64,000 bases of DNA from assembly GCA_910579525.1 (NCBI GenBank), contig CAJTUK010000001.1:485155-549154 (forward strand). The letters are read 5' to 3'. The notes under the pieces are model-generated. The model was not told the origin of the DNA. It ran no database searches and saw only the letters and a program-made list of their open reading frames with translations. Shown one piece after another: positions 45,566-55,597 of the stretch (its first letter is position 1; the number at the start of each line of letters is the position of its first letter). The DNA is from an uncultured Christensenella sp. (GTDB taxonomy: Bacteria; Bacillota; Clostridia; Christensenellales; Borkfalkiaceae). Position numbers and translations under genes: made by a program.

Positions 45566-45610
45566 ATTTTCCTCCTGATTTTATAATTTACCGGTTTACG
45601 GTTAAATTTT

Positions 45611-48600
45611 TTAATTTTCTTTTGCCGCGATATATCCGCAGTACAGATATACTCTCGACCTGTTTATTCTTTCGCTTTCAACAGCGCTGGTTACGGGCGC
45701 ATAAGTGAAATACAAAGTACTTGCTTTGCCCGATTCAACGTCTATTTCCACTTTTTTCATATAGCTTTTTTCGGATTTACCGCCCATATAAACGGTTTTA
45801 ACCTTACCCGCCCTGTCGCGTACGGAAAGTTTTGCAATGCATTCCGTTCCGCCGATATACAAAACTATTTTTTCACTGCCGCCCGAAGTTTTAACGGTAA
45901 AGCCGTACCCCACTGCACTCTGCGAGCCGCCCCTTACTCCCGCTCCGGAAGAAGGTTTGGAGCCGCTTCCATCCGTGTAAATTTTATTCAGTCCCACGGT
46001 TAAAGGCATTGCCATATGGTCGGTGCATAATGTGTTTAACAATGTTAAAAGATTTTCCGGTTTTGAAAAAGCTCTCGGTCCGTTCTTTTTATAGAGGATA
46101 CTAGTGCCGAGTCCCTGACCGTAAGAAACCCAATCGGTCGTGCCGAGTTCCGTAAGGTTTACGCTGCTTTCGGTGCATTCGCTTACCTTGACTTTGAAGT
46201 TAACCGCCGTATTGTCATAATCTTCGTATACCGCGGAGTCTTTTACGCTTGCGTATTCTATTTCTATTTCGTACGATTTTGAAACTTCGGTATCCAGCGC
46301 AAACGTTTGAATATCTCCGTCGAGCGCGCCGCCCGAGAATGCAAACGGTCTGCCTTTCGTGTTGTACGTCAGCTTTGCAAGCGTTTGGGCAGTTACGCTC
46401 TGTCCGTTGACTCTTACGCTCTTAATCTCGCCCCAATCGGTATTTTTATGCAGACGCACGTTCCAAGTCCTCGACGTTTTCGCGTCCTTAAACGTTCCGT
46501 TCGACTTGCCTATGCTTATTTTAAGCATGTTGCCAGTGCAGTTCATTGAAACGTCGGTAGTACGGAACTGCCCGTGCTTATACGCAACCGATTCTCTGTC
46601 GTCTTCATAAACGGTAGTTTTAGCAAAGTAGTTTGCGGACGGATAAACGTCTAACGCGAGTTTGCTCCAATCCATTTCGCCAGTGTTGTAAACATTTCTT
46701 ATTTCACCGCTTTCCTTATCGGTAATCGTATTGTCGGCAAGCGCGATAAGCGCGCCTTCGCGGACGAATATAGGCGACGTTTTAATGTCGTGAGTTACTT
46801 TATATGTGTTGGGACCCGAATACCTCTTACCCGTCCACACGTCTATCCAACTGCCTTCGGGGAAAAATACTTCCCTCGTATCTTTACCGCTGCTTTCCGC
46901 AATGGGCGCAACCAGAATATAATCTCCCAAAAGATACTCGTCGTTGTTTTTTGCTTCTGTGTACTTCGGATATTTTATATCCAGACGGCGCATAATCGGC
47001 AAACCCGTTTCGTAATTTTCGTGCGCCAGCGCGTAAAACAAAGGAAGCAATCTGTAACGCATATCCTGATAGGTATGCACTACCTCTTCCGCAGTAGGGC
47101 CGTATACCCAAGGCATACGACCGTCGTCGGTATTGGTACATTGCGTACGCATTACGGGCGACAGAGCGCCGTATTGCATCCAACGCATATAACTGTTAGG
47201 TGATTTTTGGTTTTTATGTCCGCCCAAATCCGCGGAAACATAAGGCAAGCCGAGTTCCGCGCCGGCGAAAATTGCTCCTTCTATCTCTTGCTGAAGCCAA
47301 TCGTCTCCGGACTCGGTATCGCCCGTCCACTGTATAGAATAACGGTGCGCCGAAAGGTCGGAAGCATAGACGTAAGAACCGTTGTAACAACCGTCTACGT
47401 TTGCCTGAAGTAATGCGCGGCGGGCGTATTCACCCTTGTCTGCTATGCTCTCGTAATACTTTTCGGTCATCCACTGATACGCATACATTCCCGTAGCGTA
47501 CTTGGAAATGTCGGGGTGTATCTGATTGAGCGCAACACCCCAGTTCCTGTCGTAATACCAGTAATCCATTCCCATAGCAAGGAACATTACTATTTTTTCG
47601 TTTCTATACTCAACCTCTTCCTTGTCTAAAAGATTATTCGTTCCCGGAACGGGTTCGGGGTGGTCGTTAAAGAAAATATTAACGCCGAGGTCGTGCGCGT
47701 CCTTTAAAAACTGTTTCATATCGGGGAATAGCTCGGTATTGATTTCATACCCCACTCCGCCGCCGACGCGCCAGTCGGTATCGACCGTAAACACATCTAT
47801 GGAAAATCCTTTATCGCGGTATGTCTTAATCGTGTCCAACGCGCTTTGCGCGGTGTGGGCATAATAACGCGACTCCCAGAATCCGAACTGTTTTAAAGAA
47901 AGCATTTCGGACTGTCCCGTCAAAGAAACAAAATCGGTAGAAAACGTCTTATAATCGCCGTGCGGCAAAAATACGTATATATCCATCGCGTTTTCTTCAA
48001 ATTCCCAACCGTTGACGGGAAGATTTTTATCCGACGGCGTATAACCGCAATCAGAAGGAATAACGCGAGGGCTGTCGGTAAAATACCAGCTTGAAAGTTC
48101 GTCCGACGGCGAAGGAAGGTATACGTTAGACCCCGTTTTACCTAGATAATCGAATATCTTTTCACCCTCGTCGTCAGTTATGTACATACCTGCGGCTTTA
48201 CTGCCGAAAGGAATAACCAACGTATAATTTTCGGTAGAAACTTCAAAACTTTCTTCCGTTTTATTGCTTTTGTATTCAACTTTGTCGGTTTGAAACTCGC
48301 GGTTGTAAACCGTATAACTGTCTCGGTCCTCAAAGCCCTTATTCGTTTTATCTTCCAGCCTTAACAGCGAATCGGATAAAAGCTGAATACGGGTATCGCC
48401 GTAATAAAGCGTAGTTACCGAACAGTCAACATCTTCAATCAGCTCAGTCGAAGCAGTCTGCTTTTCATAATCGCATACAGTACAGTTATTTCCGTTAAAA
48501 TTGTGAGCGCCTCTATCCTTCACTTCGTCCTTGTGTTCGCACGTCGCCGCGTGCCAATGCTCGGTCGCGCTGGTAGCCCATTCGTCGGAAAAAGTATGCT

Positions 48601-48688
48601 CGTGCGGTTTTGTGCAAGCGGATATAATACCCGCCGTACCCGATAAAACAACCGCCGCTGCAAGAACCGCGATAATTTGCTTTTTCAT
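45611..48688 (-). CDS. Secreted GH31 lipoprotein (paralogue A)
   Basis: 1025 residues. Lipobox Cys-25 (GIISAC), then a His/Cys-rich stretch (HWHAATCEHKDE, NNCTVCDY). The GH31 barrel has DVFTVDTDWRVGGGVGYEIN, the presumed nucleophile in YYDRNWG near 379 and the acid/base in IQWTGD near 454. C-terminal sandwiches include a carbohydrate-binding-like module ending near the stop. It is an extracellular alpha-glycosidase acting on polymer or large oligomers before import. Its paralogue lies at 51630-54674, with long stretches of near-identical DNA. Confidence 0.9.
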   Translation of the reverse strand: MKKQIIAVLAAAVVLSGTAGIISACTKPHEHTFSDEWATSATEHWHAATCEHKDEVKDRGAHNFNGNNCTVCDYEKQTASTELIEDVDCSVTTLYYGDTRIQLLSDSLLRLEDKTNKGFEDRDSYTVYNREFQTDKVEYKSNKTEESFEVSTENYTLVIPFGSKAAGMYITDDEGEKIFDYLGKTGSNVYLPSPSDELSSWYFTDSPRVIPSDCGYTPSDKNLPVNGWEFEENAMDIYVFLPHGDYKTFSTDFVSLTGQSEMLSLKQFGFWESRYYAHTAQSALDTIKTYRDKGFSIDVFTVDTDWRVGGGVGYEINTELFPDMKQFLKDAHDLGVNIFFNDHPEPVPGTNNLLDKEEVEYRNEKIVMFLAMGMDYWYYDRNWGVALNQIHPDISKYATGMYAYQWMTEKYYESIADKGEYARRALLQANVDGCYNGSYVYASDLSAHRYSIQWTGDTESGDDWLQQEIEGAIFAGAELGLPYVSADLGGHKNQKSPNSYMRWMQYGALSPVMRTQCTNTDDGRMPWVYGPTAEEVVHTYQDMRYRLLPLFYALAHENYETGLPIMRRLDIKYPKYTEAKNNDEYLLGDYILVAPIAESSGKDTREVFFPEGSWIDVWTGKRYSGPNTYKVTHDIKTSPIFVREGALIALADNTITDKESGEIRNVYNTGEMDWSKLALDVYPSANYFAKTTVYEDDRESVAYKHGQFRTTDVSMNCTGNMLKISIGKSNGTFKDAKTSRTWNVRLHKNTDWGEIKSVRVNGQSVTAQTLAKLTYNTKGRPFAFSGGALDGDIQTFALDTEVSKSYEIEIEYASVKDSAVYEDYDNTAVNFKVKVSECTESSVNLTELGTTDWVSYGQGLGTSILYKKNGPRAFSKPENLLTLLNTLCTDHMAMPLTVGLNKIYTDGSGSKPSSGAGVRGGSQSAVGYGFTVKTSGGSEKIVLYIGGTECIAKLSVRDRAGKVKTVYMGGKSEKSYMKKVEIDVESGKASTLYFTYAPVTSAVESERINRSRVYLYCGYIAAKEN

Positions 48689-48701
48689 TTATTTCTCCTT
48701 A

Positions 48702-49739
48702 TCACTCAAAAGTTGCGTTTATATTTATATCGCCGCGGCAAAGCACGGTAAATCTGCCGTCTTTTACTTTGCCCGTATAGTCCGCGCCGTTTACGGTAAG
48801 CGATTTTAAATTTTTGCCGGTTTCGGGTTTAACGTAGAAATTTACGTTATCGAGATTAAGACACCAATCGTAACCCCATTCCTCTTCGATTTTTCCACCT
48901 GTAGCATTTACCGTAATTTTATTGCTTATAAATCCCTGCGAATTAAAAGCGTAACCCGAATCGGGTTCACCCCATTTATGAATTTCAGGAGCTTGACGCT
49001 GAGCGAAATTATACCAAGTTCTCGCTTCCTGAATATAATTCCCCGTTTCATCAAGCGTTGACGAAATCATAGTAGGATTAAGGAATACTTTTTCGGGACG
49101 CGTCTGCTTGCCGAATAATGCGTAGGGCATAAAATACTCTACCGTATAGTCATAGCACTCTCCAGCCTTTATATCCCCATCGCGCTTAACCGCGCTGACG
49201 GGAGCAACGTCGAGAGCAGGACTTAAAACTTTCATACCGCTTGCCGTGAACTGCGTAATTTTAAAGCGGTTGCCTGCCGTACACTCTATTTCGTAAACGC
49301 CGTCGGACTGTTGTTTTGCGTCGCCGAATGCGAAGTAGCAGTTAAAACAGGTAATGTTGCCCGTTTCGACCCAGCTTGAATGAACCGCTGGGCGGCTGTC
49401 GTGAACCTTTGCCGCAATCACTATGCCCGTTTCGGCAAAATACGTTGCGACTTCCAGCGTACCGTTTTCGGTAGGAAGTATTTTGTTGCCTTTAAACCAT
49501 TTGGTATTTTTATAAAAATCTTCGTCCAAAACGCCGTCGATTTTTATTCCCGCGTCGGGAACGACCGTCGTCGTGGGGTTGCCCGTAAACTCGTACTCAC
49601 CGGTGGAAGGAAGTTTTTTATACTCGTACGTAGGACCGTTGATAAAATTGTTTCCGCAACCCGTAGCCAACAATCCCGCAGCCGACAAAGAAGCCGCCGA
49701 AAGAGTTATTGCAATAAGCCTTTTAATTGATTTTTTCAT
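48702..49739 (-). CDS. CBM9/DOMON-like lipoprotein
   Basis: 345 residues. Signal peptide with lipobox Cys-28 (LATGC). The core reads GIKIDGVLDEDFYKNTKWFK, then VATYFAETGIVIAAKVHDSR, the pattern of CBM9-type sugar-binding sandwiches, followed by FMPYALFG. The related stretch in the giant lipoprotein (DKVLDNIDGVVGSAY) suggests a shared module. No catalytic site is seen. It lies 13 bp before GH31-A and 10 bp after GH43, and likely tethers oligosaccharides at the surface. Confidence 0.75.
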   Translation of the reverse strand: MKKSIKRLIAITLSAASLSAAGLLATGCGNNFINGPTYEYKKLPSTGEYEFTGNPTTTVVPDAGIKIDGVLDEDFYKNTKWFKGNKILPTENGTLEVATYFAETGIVIAAKVHDSRPAVHSSWVETGNITCFNCYFAFGDAKQQSDGVYEIECTAGNRFKITQFTASGMKVLSPALDVAPVSAVKRDGDIKAGECYDYTVEYFMPYALFGKQTRPEKVFLNPTMISSTLDETGNYIQEARTWYNFAQRQAPEIHKWGEPDSGYAFNSQGFISNKITVNATGGKIEEEWGYDWCLNLDNVNFYVKPETGKNLKSLTVNGADYTGKVKDGRFTVLCRGDININATFE

Positions 49740-49749
49740 AACTTCCTCC

Positions 49750-51615
49750 TTAACCTATTTTCCCTACAAGTTTGACCTCGGAAACGGCCGCCGACTTTTG
49801 ACCTTCGGGTATTTCCACGGTAAATCTGATACTTTTAACTTTTATCGAACTGAATTCGGCGTAGCATGTCGCGCCGTAAACGAGATAGTACTCTTCGTTA
49901 TCCTTACTGTAAACGTAGTTTACGTCTTCGTTGACTTTTAACTCGTCGATAAGATAAATTTTCTCCTTGCCGTTTTCTTCGCAGATAAACGCTATATTCT
50001 TTATCTTTTCAAAAGTTTTCTTTTCGTCTTTGGAATTATAAAACATAATTCCGCGCACATCCTTGGCATCGCTTAAAGTAAGCTCGAAAGTAGTTTCCTT
50101 TACTATTTCCGTTTCCTTTACGTAAGTTTCGTTAAAGGGTTTGCTTACTCTCGTGAAATACGAAACGAGTCCGTCGGCAAGACTATTAGCCGAACTGCCT
50201 TCCGCAAGCTCTCCGCGCACCGTTTCGGCGTTTGAAATTGCAGAAGAGATATCGCCGTATTCTTTGCCAAGACCGAACGTGGGCTGAACGGTTACGGTTG
50301 GTCCGTTGACGTGCATAACGTCCAAGTCGTTGCCGAACTTATCTTTGACCGTAACCCACTTCACTTCGTCGAGCCGAACGTGTCTGCCCGTGTATACGTC
50401 CGGATTGTTGTGCGCGTGATAGGCAATTAAAAGTTTATTTTCGCCATTTACGGATATAGGTACGAACGAATGGTGTCCGGGTCCCGCAACCGCATGGTTG
50501 CCGCCTATATCGTTGTTGAGTATCATTCCGTTTTCTTCGTCGGTAAGTTTACGGAAAGGTCCTAACGGCGAATCGCCTACGGCTTGCATTACGCCGTAAG
50601 ACTGCTCGTCATATGCGCCTATCGAGAAAGTGAGATAGTACTTTCCGTTATGTTTATACATAAACGGTCCTTCGTTGCAATAGGCTGCGGTTTCTTCATA
50701 GAGAACGGTTTCAACCGTTTCGCCGTTCATATCTTTAACGTAATCCTCTACGGTATAGAAGCCGCACGCCGTAAGCGTTTTGAACGTGGACCATTCGGGA
50801 GTGTACCAATCCGTCATTTTTACGCCCGCAATCGCTCCGGGAGTCTGACTCCAATAAAGATATCTGTCACCGTTATCGGAGTCGATATACGGATGGAAGT
50901 CTATACTTCTTACCCAGCCGCCGTCTATATTGCCGCCGTCTACGCTGTAAATTTTAAGCGAAGTGCCTTCCGCCACGGGCAAGCCCTCTTTTTCGAAAGC
51001 GGCTTGATATTCGCCTTCGTCGAACAGACAGTATTTTGCGTAATACTGAGGGTAATTCGAATTTTCCGTCCTCTTGCTTTCGCCGTAAAAATCAACGGGC
51101 ACAAATGGTCCTGCAGCACTGTCCGCGACCGCAAGCACAGGCATATAAGTTACCGCCGCAGAAGTTTCCATATCGCCGTCCGGCGAGGGCGTAAGCGAGA
51201 AAAACGCATAATACTTACCATCGTCGTAAATTACTTCGGGTGCCCAAGTAGCTTTCGAACCCGACAATTCAGCGGGAAGATTTACGAAACTACCGCCGTA
51301 AGTCCAATCTTCGAGATTGGGCGACGTATAATAAGTTAAACCCGTTACGTAAGCGTAATAAAGTCCGCTTCTTGCCGTATCATCCAGAATGAGCGGGTCT
51401 GCGCCGCCGAGCGAGATGTCAGACCTGCGCCAAAGCTCTTTATTGAACTGCGGTTTATCTTTATCGTCAAGCTCTTGATAATAATTGCCGTCATAATGAG
51501 GCAGTTCGTACGCGTTTTTCTTGATTACTTCACCGTCGGACTCTCCGCAAGCCGCCAAAGGAACGCAAGCGAGCAACGCCGTCATTAAAATTGCCGTGAT
51601 TTTGATTTTTTTCAT
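49750..51615 (-). CDS. GH43 lipoprotein (arabinanase/xylosidase type)
   Basis: 621 residues, lipobox Cys-23 (VPLAAC). Five-bladed propeller signatures are present: the base Asp in GGADPLILDD near 72, the pKa-modulating Asp in SIDFHPYID near 239 and the acid Glu in NEGPFMYKHNGKYYLTFS near 314. A C-terminal 150-residue sandwich follows. GH43 enzymes mostly cleave alpha-arabinofuranosides, arabinan or beta-xylosides, which fits pectin side chains. It acts outside the cell next to the two GH31 lipoproteins. Confidence 0.9.
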   Translation of the reverse strand: MKKIKITAILMTALLACVPLAACGESDGEVIKKNAYELPHYDGNYYQELDDKDKPQFNKELWRRSDISLGGADPLILDDTARSGLYYAYVTGLTYYTSPNLEDWTYGGSFVNLPAELSGSKATWAPEVIYDDGKYYAFFSLTPSPDGDMETSAAVTYMPVLAVADSAAGPFVPVDFYGESKRTENSNYPQYYAKYCLFDEGEYQAAFEKEGLPVAEGTSLKIYSVDGGNIDGGWVRSIDFHPYIDSDNGDRYLYWSQTPGAIAGVKMTDWYTPEWSTFKTLTACGFYTVEDYVKDMNGETVETVLYEETAAYCNEGPFMYKHNGKYYLTFSIGAYDEQSYGVMQAVGDSPLGPFRKLTDEENGMILNNDIGGNHAVAGPGHHSFVPISVNGENKLLIAYHAHNNPDVYTGRHVRLDEVKWVTVKDKFGNDLDVMHVNGPTVTVQPTFGLGKEYGDISSAISNAETVRGELAEGSSANSLADGLVSYFTRVSKPFNETYVKETEIVKETTFELTLSDAKDVRGIMFYNSKDEKKTFEKIKNIAFICEENGKEKIYLIDELKVNEDVNYVYSKDNEEYYLVYGATCYAEFSSIKVKSIRFTVEIPEGQKSAAVSEVKLVGKIG

Positions 51616-51629
51616 CGTTTTCTCCTAAA

Positions 51630-54600
51630 TCAATTATTTTCGCAGACGTATCCGCAGTACATTGTTACAAAAGAACTTGTGTTCTGACTGTTTACTTTAT
51701 AGGCAACCGGCGAGTACTGCATAGTAAGCGTGCTTGCCTGACCTGCTTCGACCTCGATAATAACCTTACTTGTAAACTCTTTTTCGTCTCTGTTACCGAT
51801 ATAAACGGTTTTAACGTTGCCCGCCCTATCTCTTACAGTCAATTTTGCAAGCGTTTGCATGCCGCCGAGATAGAGAACGATTTTTTCCTTATTACCGGTG
51901 GTTTGTACGGTAAAATCGTAACCCATAGAGTTTTTCGTTCCGCCTTTAACCGTATTCGACGCCTTTTTCGAACCATTTGTATACGTCTTTTCAAGTCCCG
52001 TTTTAAATTGCAATGCAACGTACTGTTTTGTAGGACTATCGAGCATAAGCCTTACGTCTTCGGGTGCCGAAAACAGGCGAGGTCCGCCCTTTTTGTAATC
52101 GGTATTTGTTCCGAGACTGTAACCGTAAGACACCCAATCCGTTGTGCCAAGCGCGGTAAGGTTTACGCTGCTTTCGGTGCAAGCTTCCGACGTTACCTTG
52201 AACTTAACCGCCGTAGCGTCATAGTCTTCATATACCGCAGATCTTACTACGCTTGCGTATTCTATTTCTATTTCGTAAGCTTCGGAAATCTTGGTATTTA
52301 TCGTAAACGTCTGTATATCTCCGTCGAGCGCGCCGCCCGAGAATGCAAACGGTCTGCCTTTCGTGTTGTACGTCAGCTTTGCAAGCGTTTGGGCAGTTAC
52401 GCTTTGACCGTTGACTCTTACGCTCTTAATCTCGCCCCAATCGGTATTTTTATGCAGACGCACGTTCCAAACTCTGTCCGTAAACGCCCTATCGCCGTTA
52501 AACGTTCCGTTTGCTTTACCGATGTTGATTTTAAGAATGTTGCCCGTGCACGCCATAGAAATATCGGTCGTACGGAAATGTCCGTCTTTATATGCAACCG
52601 TCTTCGTATCGTCCTCGTAAAGAGTAGTTTTTGCCGAATAGTTTGTCGAAGGAAACACTTCGAGCGACATTTCAGACCAGTCTTTCTCGTCTACGTTGCT
52701 CATATTCTTTGCAAGCGCGATAAGCGCGCCTTCGCGGACGAATATAGGCGAAGTTTTAATGTCGTGAGTTACTTTATATGTGTTGGGACCCGAATATCTC
52801 TTACCCGTCCACACGTCTATCCAACTGCCTTCGGGAAAGAATACTTCACGCATATCCTTACCCGTCCACTCGGAAATGGGCGCAACCAAAATATAATTTC
52901 CCAAAAGATATTCGTCGTTGTTTTTTGCTTCTGTGTACTTCGGATAATTTATATCCAGACGGCGCATAATCGGCAAGCCCGTTTCGTAATTTTCGTGCGC
53001 CAAAGCATAGTATAACGGCAGCAGTCGGTAACGCATATCCTGATACGTATGGGCAACCTCTTCGGCGGTAGCACCGTAAAGCCAAGGCATTCTTCCACCA
53101 CTCGTCGTACCGTTCCAGCAGTGCACTCTTAAAATCGGGGAAAGCGCGCCGTACTGATACCAACGCGTATACTCTTCGTTGGAAGGGTCTACGTTATGAC
53201 CGCCAATATCTGCTGACACGTAAGGTAAGCCGAGTTCCGCACCCGCGAAAATCGCACCTTCGATTTCCTGACGGAGCCAGTTGCCCTGCGCGCCGATGTC
53301 GCCCGTCCACTGTATCGAATATCTGTGAGCCGACAAATCGGAAGCATACACGTAAGAACCGTTGTTGCAACCGTCGATATTTCCCATAATGACGGCGCGT
53401 TTTGCGTATTCGTTGATATCTTTAATGCTTTCGAGATAGCTCTGCGTTATCCACTGATAAGCGTACATTCCCGTTGCATACCGCGAAATATCCGGATGTA
53501 TCTGGTTTAGCTCGACAGTCCAGTTTCTGTCGTACCACCAGTTATCCACGCCCATAGACAAAAGCATAGTAAGCTTTTCGTTGCGGTAAGCCACCTCTTC
53601 TTTGTCTAAAAGATTGTTTCCGCCGTTGGGCTGGGGATGGTCGTTAAAGCAAACGTTTACGCCCAGCTTGTGCGCTTCTTCCAAAAACCTTTCCATATCG
53701 GGAAATAGGGTGGTATTGATATCGTAGCCGAAACCGTCCGAAGCGTCGCGCCAGTCGGTATCCACGACAAGAACGTCGATTGCAAAGCCTTTTTCCTGAT
53801 AATCCTTTATCTGTTGTAAAGCCGTTTGCTCGTTATATGCGTAATAACGCGAATCCCACTGTCCGAAAGTTTTAAGCTCTACCATTTCGGACTGACCCGT
53901 CAGCGAAACGAAATCGCTTGAAAAGTTCCGGTAATTCCCGGCAGGCAGAAACAAATAAATGTCCGTTACGTTTTCTTCAAACTCCCAGCCCTGCAATGGC
54001 ACGTTATTGTCCTCGGGCGAATAGCCGTATGACGAAGGGATTACGCGAGGACTGTCGGTAAAGTACCAGCTTGAAAGTTCGTCCGAAGGCGACGGAAGAT
54101 ATACGTTTGTACCCGTTATTCCGTTGTAGCCGTATGCCGTTTCTCCGTCCGTATAATACGCCGTTATATCGTCAGCATCACCTCCCGTCGGTATTTCAAG
54201 AGTATAGGTCGAAGTTTTTATAATGCTGTACTCTTCGGTTTTTTCAACGGTATAGTTTATTTTTTCGCCCCAATTCGACTTATTGCAAACTATGTAGCTC
54301 TCTCTGTCCTCGAATCCGTTTGCGGCTTTATCCTCTATTCTTACGAGAGAATCCGAAAACAACTGAATACGCGTATCGTTATAGACGAGAGTAGTTATTT
54401 TCTTACTTGTGTCTTCAACCACCGTATCCTTTACGGGGTCAACCGAAGACTTGATATATTGGCAGACAGTACATTTGTTTCCCGAAAAATTATGCTGGGC
54501 GTTACCGCTTATCTCGTCTTTATGTTCGCACGTCGCCGCGTGCCAGTGGTGAGTGGAACTAGTTGCCCAATCATCGGAAAAAGTATGCTTATGTTCACTG

Positions 54601-54674
54601 CAAGCAGTTAAAATACCCGCCATTCCCGATAAAACAACCGTTGCCGCCAAAACCGCGATAATTTGTTTTTTCAT
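51630..54674 (-). CDS. Secreted GH31 lipoprotein (paralogue B)
   Basis: 1014 residues with the same order as paralogue A: lipobox Cys-25 (GILTAC), His/Cys-rich stretch (HHWHAATCEHKDE; NKCTVCQY), GH31 barrel with DVLVVDTDWRDASDGFGYDI, YDRNWTVEL near 382 and IQWTGDIG near 456, and C-terminal sandwiches. The two proteins differ mostly in the loops around the barrel, for example HPQPNGG against HPEPVPG, so they may have related but different specificities. It follows the permease gene by 16 bp, placing surface enzymes in the import operon. Confidence 0.9.
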   Translation of the reverse strand: MKKQIIAVLAATVVLSGMAGILTACSEHKHTFSDDWATSSTHHWHAATCEHKDEISGNAQHNFSGNKCTVCQYIKSSVDPVKDTVVEDTSKKITTLVYNDTRIQLFSDSLVRIEDKAANGFEDRESYIVCNKSNWGEKINYTVEKTEEYSIIKTSTYTLEIPTGGDADDITAYYTDGETAYGYNGITGTNVYLPSPSDELSSWYFTDSPRVIPSSYGYSPEDNNVPLQGWEFEENVTDIYLFLPAGNYRNFSSDFVSLTGQSEMVELKTFGQWDSRYYAYNEQTALQQIKDYQEKGFAIDVLVVDTDWRDASDGFGYDINTTLFPDMERFLEEAHKLGVNVCFNDHPQPNGGNNLLDKEEVAYRNEKLTMLLSMGVDNWWYDRNWTVELNQIHPDISRYATGMYAYQWITQSYLESIKDINEYAKRAVIMGNIDGCNNGSYVYASDLSAHRYSIQWTGDIGAQGNWLRQEIEGAIFAGAELGLPYVSADIGGHNVDPSNEEYTRWYQYGALSPILRVHCWNGTTSGGRMPWLYGATAEEVAHTYQDMRYRLLPLYYALAHENYETGLPIMRRLDINYPKYTEAKNNDEYLLGNYILVAPISEWTGKDMREVFFPEGSWIDVWTGKRYSGPNTYKVTHDIKTSPIFVREGALIALAKNMSNVDEKDWSEMSLEVFPSTNYSAKTTLYEDDTKTVAYKDGHFRTTDISMACTGNILKINIGKANGTFNGDRAFTDRVWNVRLHKNTDWGEIKSVRVNGQSVTAQTLAKLTYNTKGRPFAFSGGALDGDIQTFTINTKISEAYEIEIEYASVVRSAVYEDYDATAVKFKVTSEACTESSVNLTALGTTDWVSYGYSLGTNTDYKKGGPRLFSAPEDVRLMLDSPTKQYVALQFKTGLEKTYTNGSKKASNTVKGGTKNSMGYDFTVQTTGNKEKIVLYLGGMQTLAKLTVRDRAGNVKTVYIGNRDEKEFTSKVIIEVEAGQASTLTMQYSPVAYKVNSQNTSSFVTMYCGYVCENN

Positions 54675-54690
54675 TATTTACCCCTTATTA

Positions 54691-55596
54691 TTATTCTTTT
54701 CCGCCGCCTATATTGATGCCTTCGATAAAATACTTCTGAACGAAGATATACAGCACCAGAAGCGGCAACAATCCCATTATAGCAACGGCGCACTGTGCAT
54801 TGTTGTATCCACCGCCTTCCTGCGACACAAACGACACCATTTCAGAAAGAGTGAGCTGTAAATTCCAAAGCGATTCGTTTTTATACAGGTACATTAAAGC
54901 TGCGCCGTAGCTGTTGTATCCGCCGACAAATCCCAAAAGGAACTGCGCTATAATAGCAGGCTTTGCCAGCGGTAAAACCATAGTGAAAAATATTCTGAAC
55001 GTTCCCGCGCCGTCGATTTTTGCCGATTCCAAAACATCGTTTGAAAGCGCGCTGTCGAAGTAAGTTCTTAAAAAGAAGATTACAGTCGCGCTGCCGAACA
55101 GCCCGGGGATTATTATGGGCAGAATTCCTCTCGCTCCGCCTACCCAACCGATATTCTGATAGAAAAGAAAGCTTACGAAACCGAATGCGCCCAAGGGGAA
55201 TGTCATAGTCAGCACGGTTATCATAAACAGAGCCTTTCTGCCGGGGAATTTAAATTTGGAGTATATAAACGCCACCAAAGCGGAAACGAACAGTCCGCCG
55301 ACAAGAGGAATAAGCGTTTGCCAAAGCGTGTTGAAAAACCCCAAAAACAGATTGGGCACGTCCTCAAAATCCGTTCCCACGCCGAATATAAGCTCGTAAC
55401 CCTCTATCGAAAACTTTTTCGGGAAGAGATGAAAGCCGTTGTCCACAATTTCCGCATCCGACATAAACGAAGTGAACAGGATAACGAGAAAAGGCACGAA
55501 CAAAAAAAGCAGATATAGCGAAAGTACGACGTACGTTATTACGGTTGTGGGCTTGACTTTTTTAAATCTTTTACGTCTTTTTATAACTTCTTCCAT
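54691..55596 (-). CDS. Sugar ABC transporter permease, MalG/UgpE type
   Basis: 301 residues from ATG 55596, chosen because GGAG lies 7 nt upstream and the stop of the other permease is 1 nt away. Six membrane helices are visible, with the EAA loop ESAKIDGAGTFRIFFTMVLP that contacts the ATPase. It forms the transport channel with the partner permease. Confidence 0.93.
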   Translation of the reverse strand: MEEVIKRRKRFKKVKPTTVITYVVLSLYLLFLFVPFLVILFTSFMSDAEIVDNGFHLFPKKFSIEGYELIFGVGTDFEDVPNLFLGFFNTLWQTLIPLVGGLFVSALVAFIYSKFKFPGRKALFMITVLTMTFPLGAFGFVSFLFYQNIGWVGGARGILPIIIPGLFGSATVIFFLRTYFDSALSNDVLESAKIDGAGTFRIFFTMVLPLAKPAIIAQFLLGFVGGYNSYGAALMYLYKNESLWNLQLTLSEMVSFVSQEGGGYNNAQCAVAIMGLLPLLVLYIFVQKYFIEGINIGGGKE

Positions 55597-55597
55597 A

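Noticed and set aside
51855..53015. A 386-codon plus-strand frame opposite GH31 paralogue B.
   Set aside because: The minus strand encodes a complete GH31 enzyme with catalytic motifs; the antisense frame has no recognisable domain.
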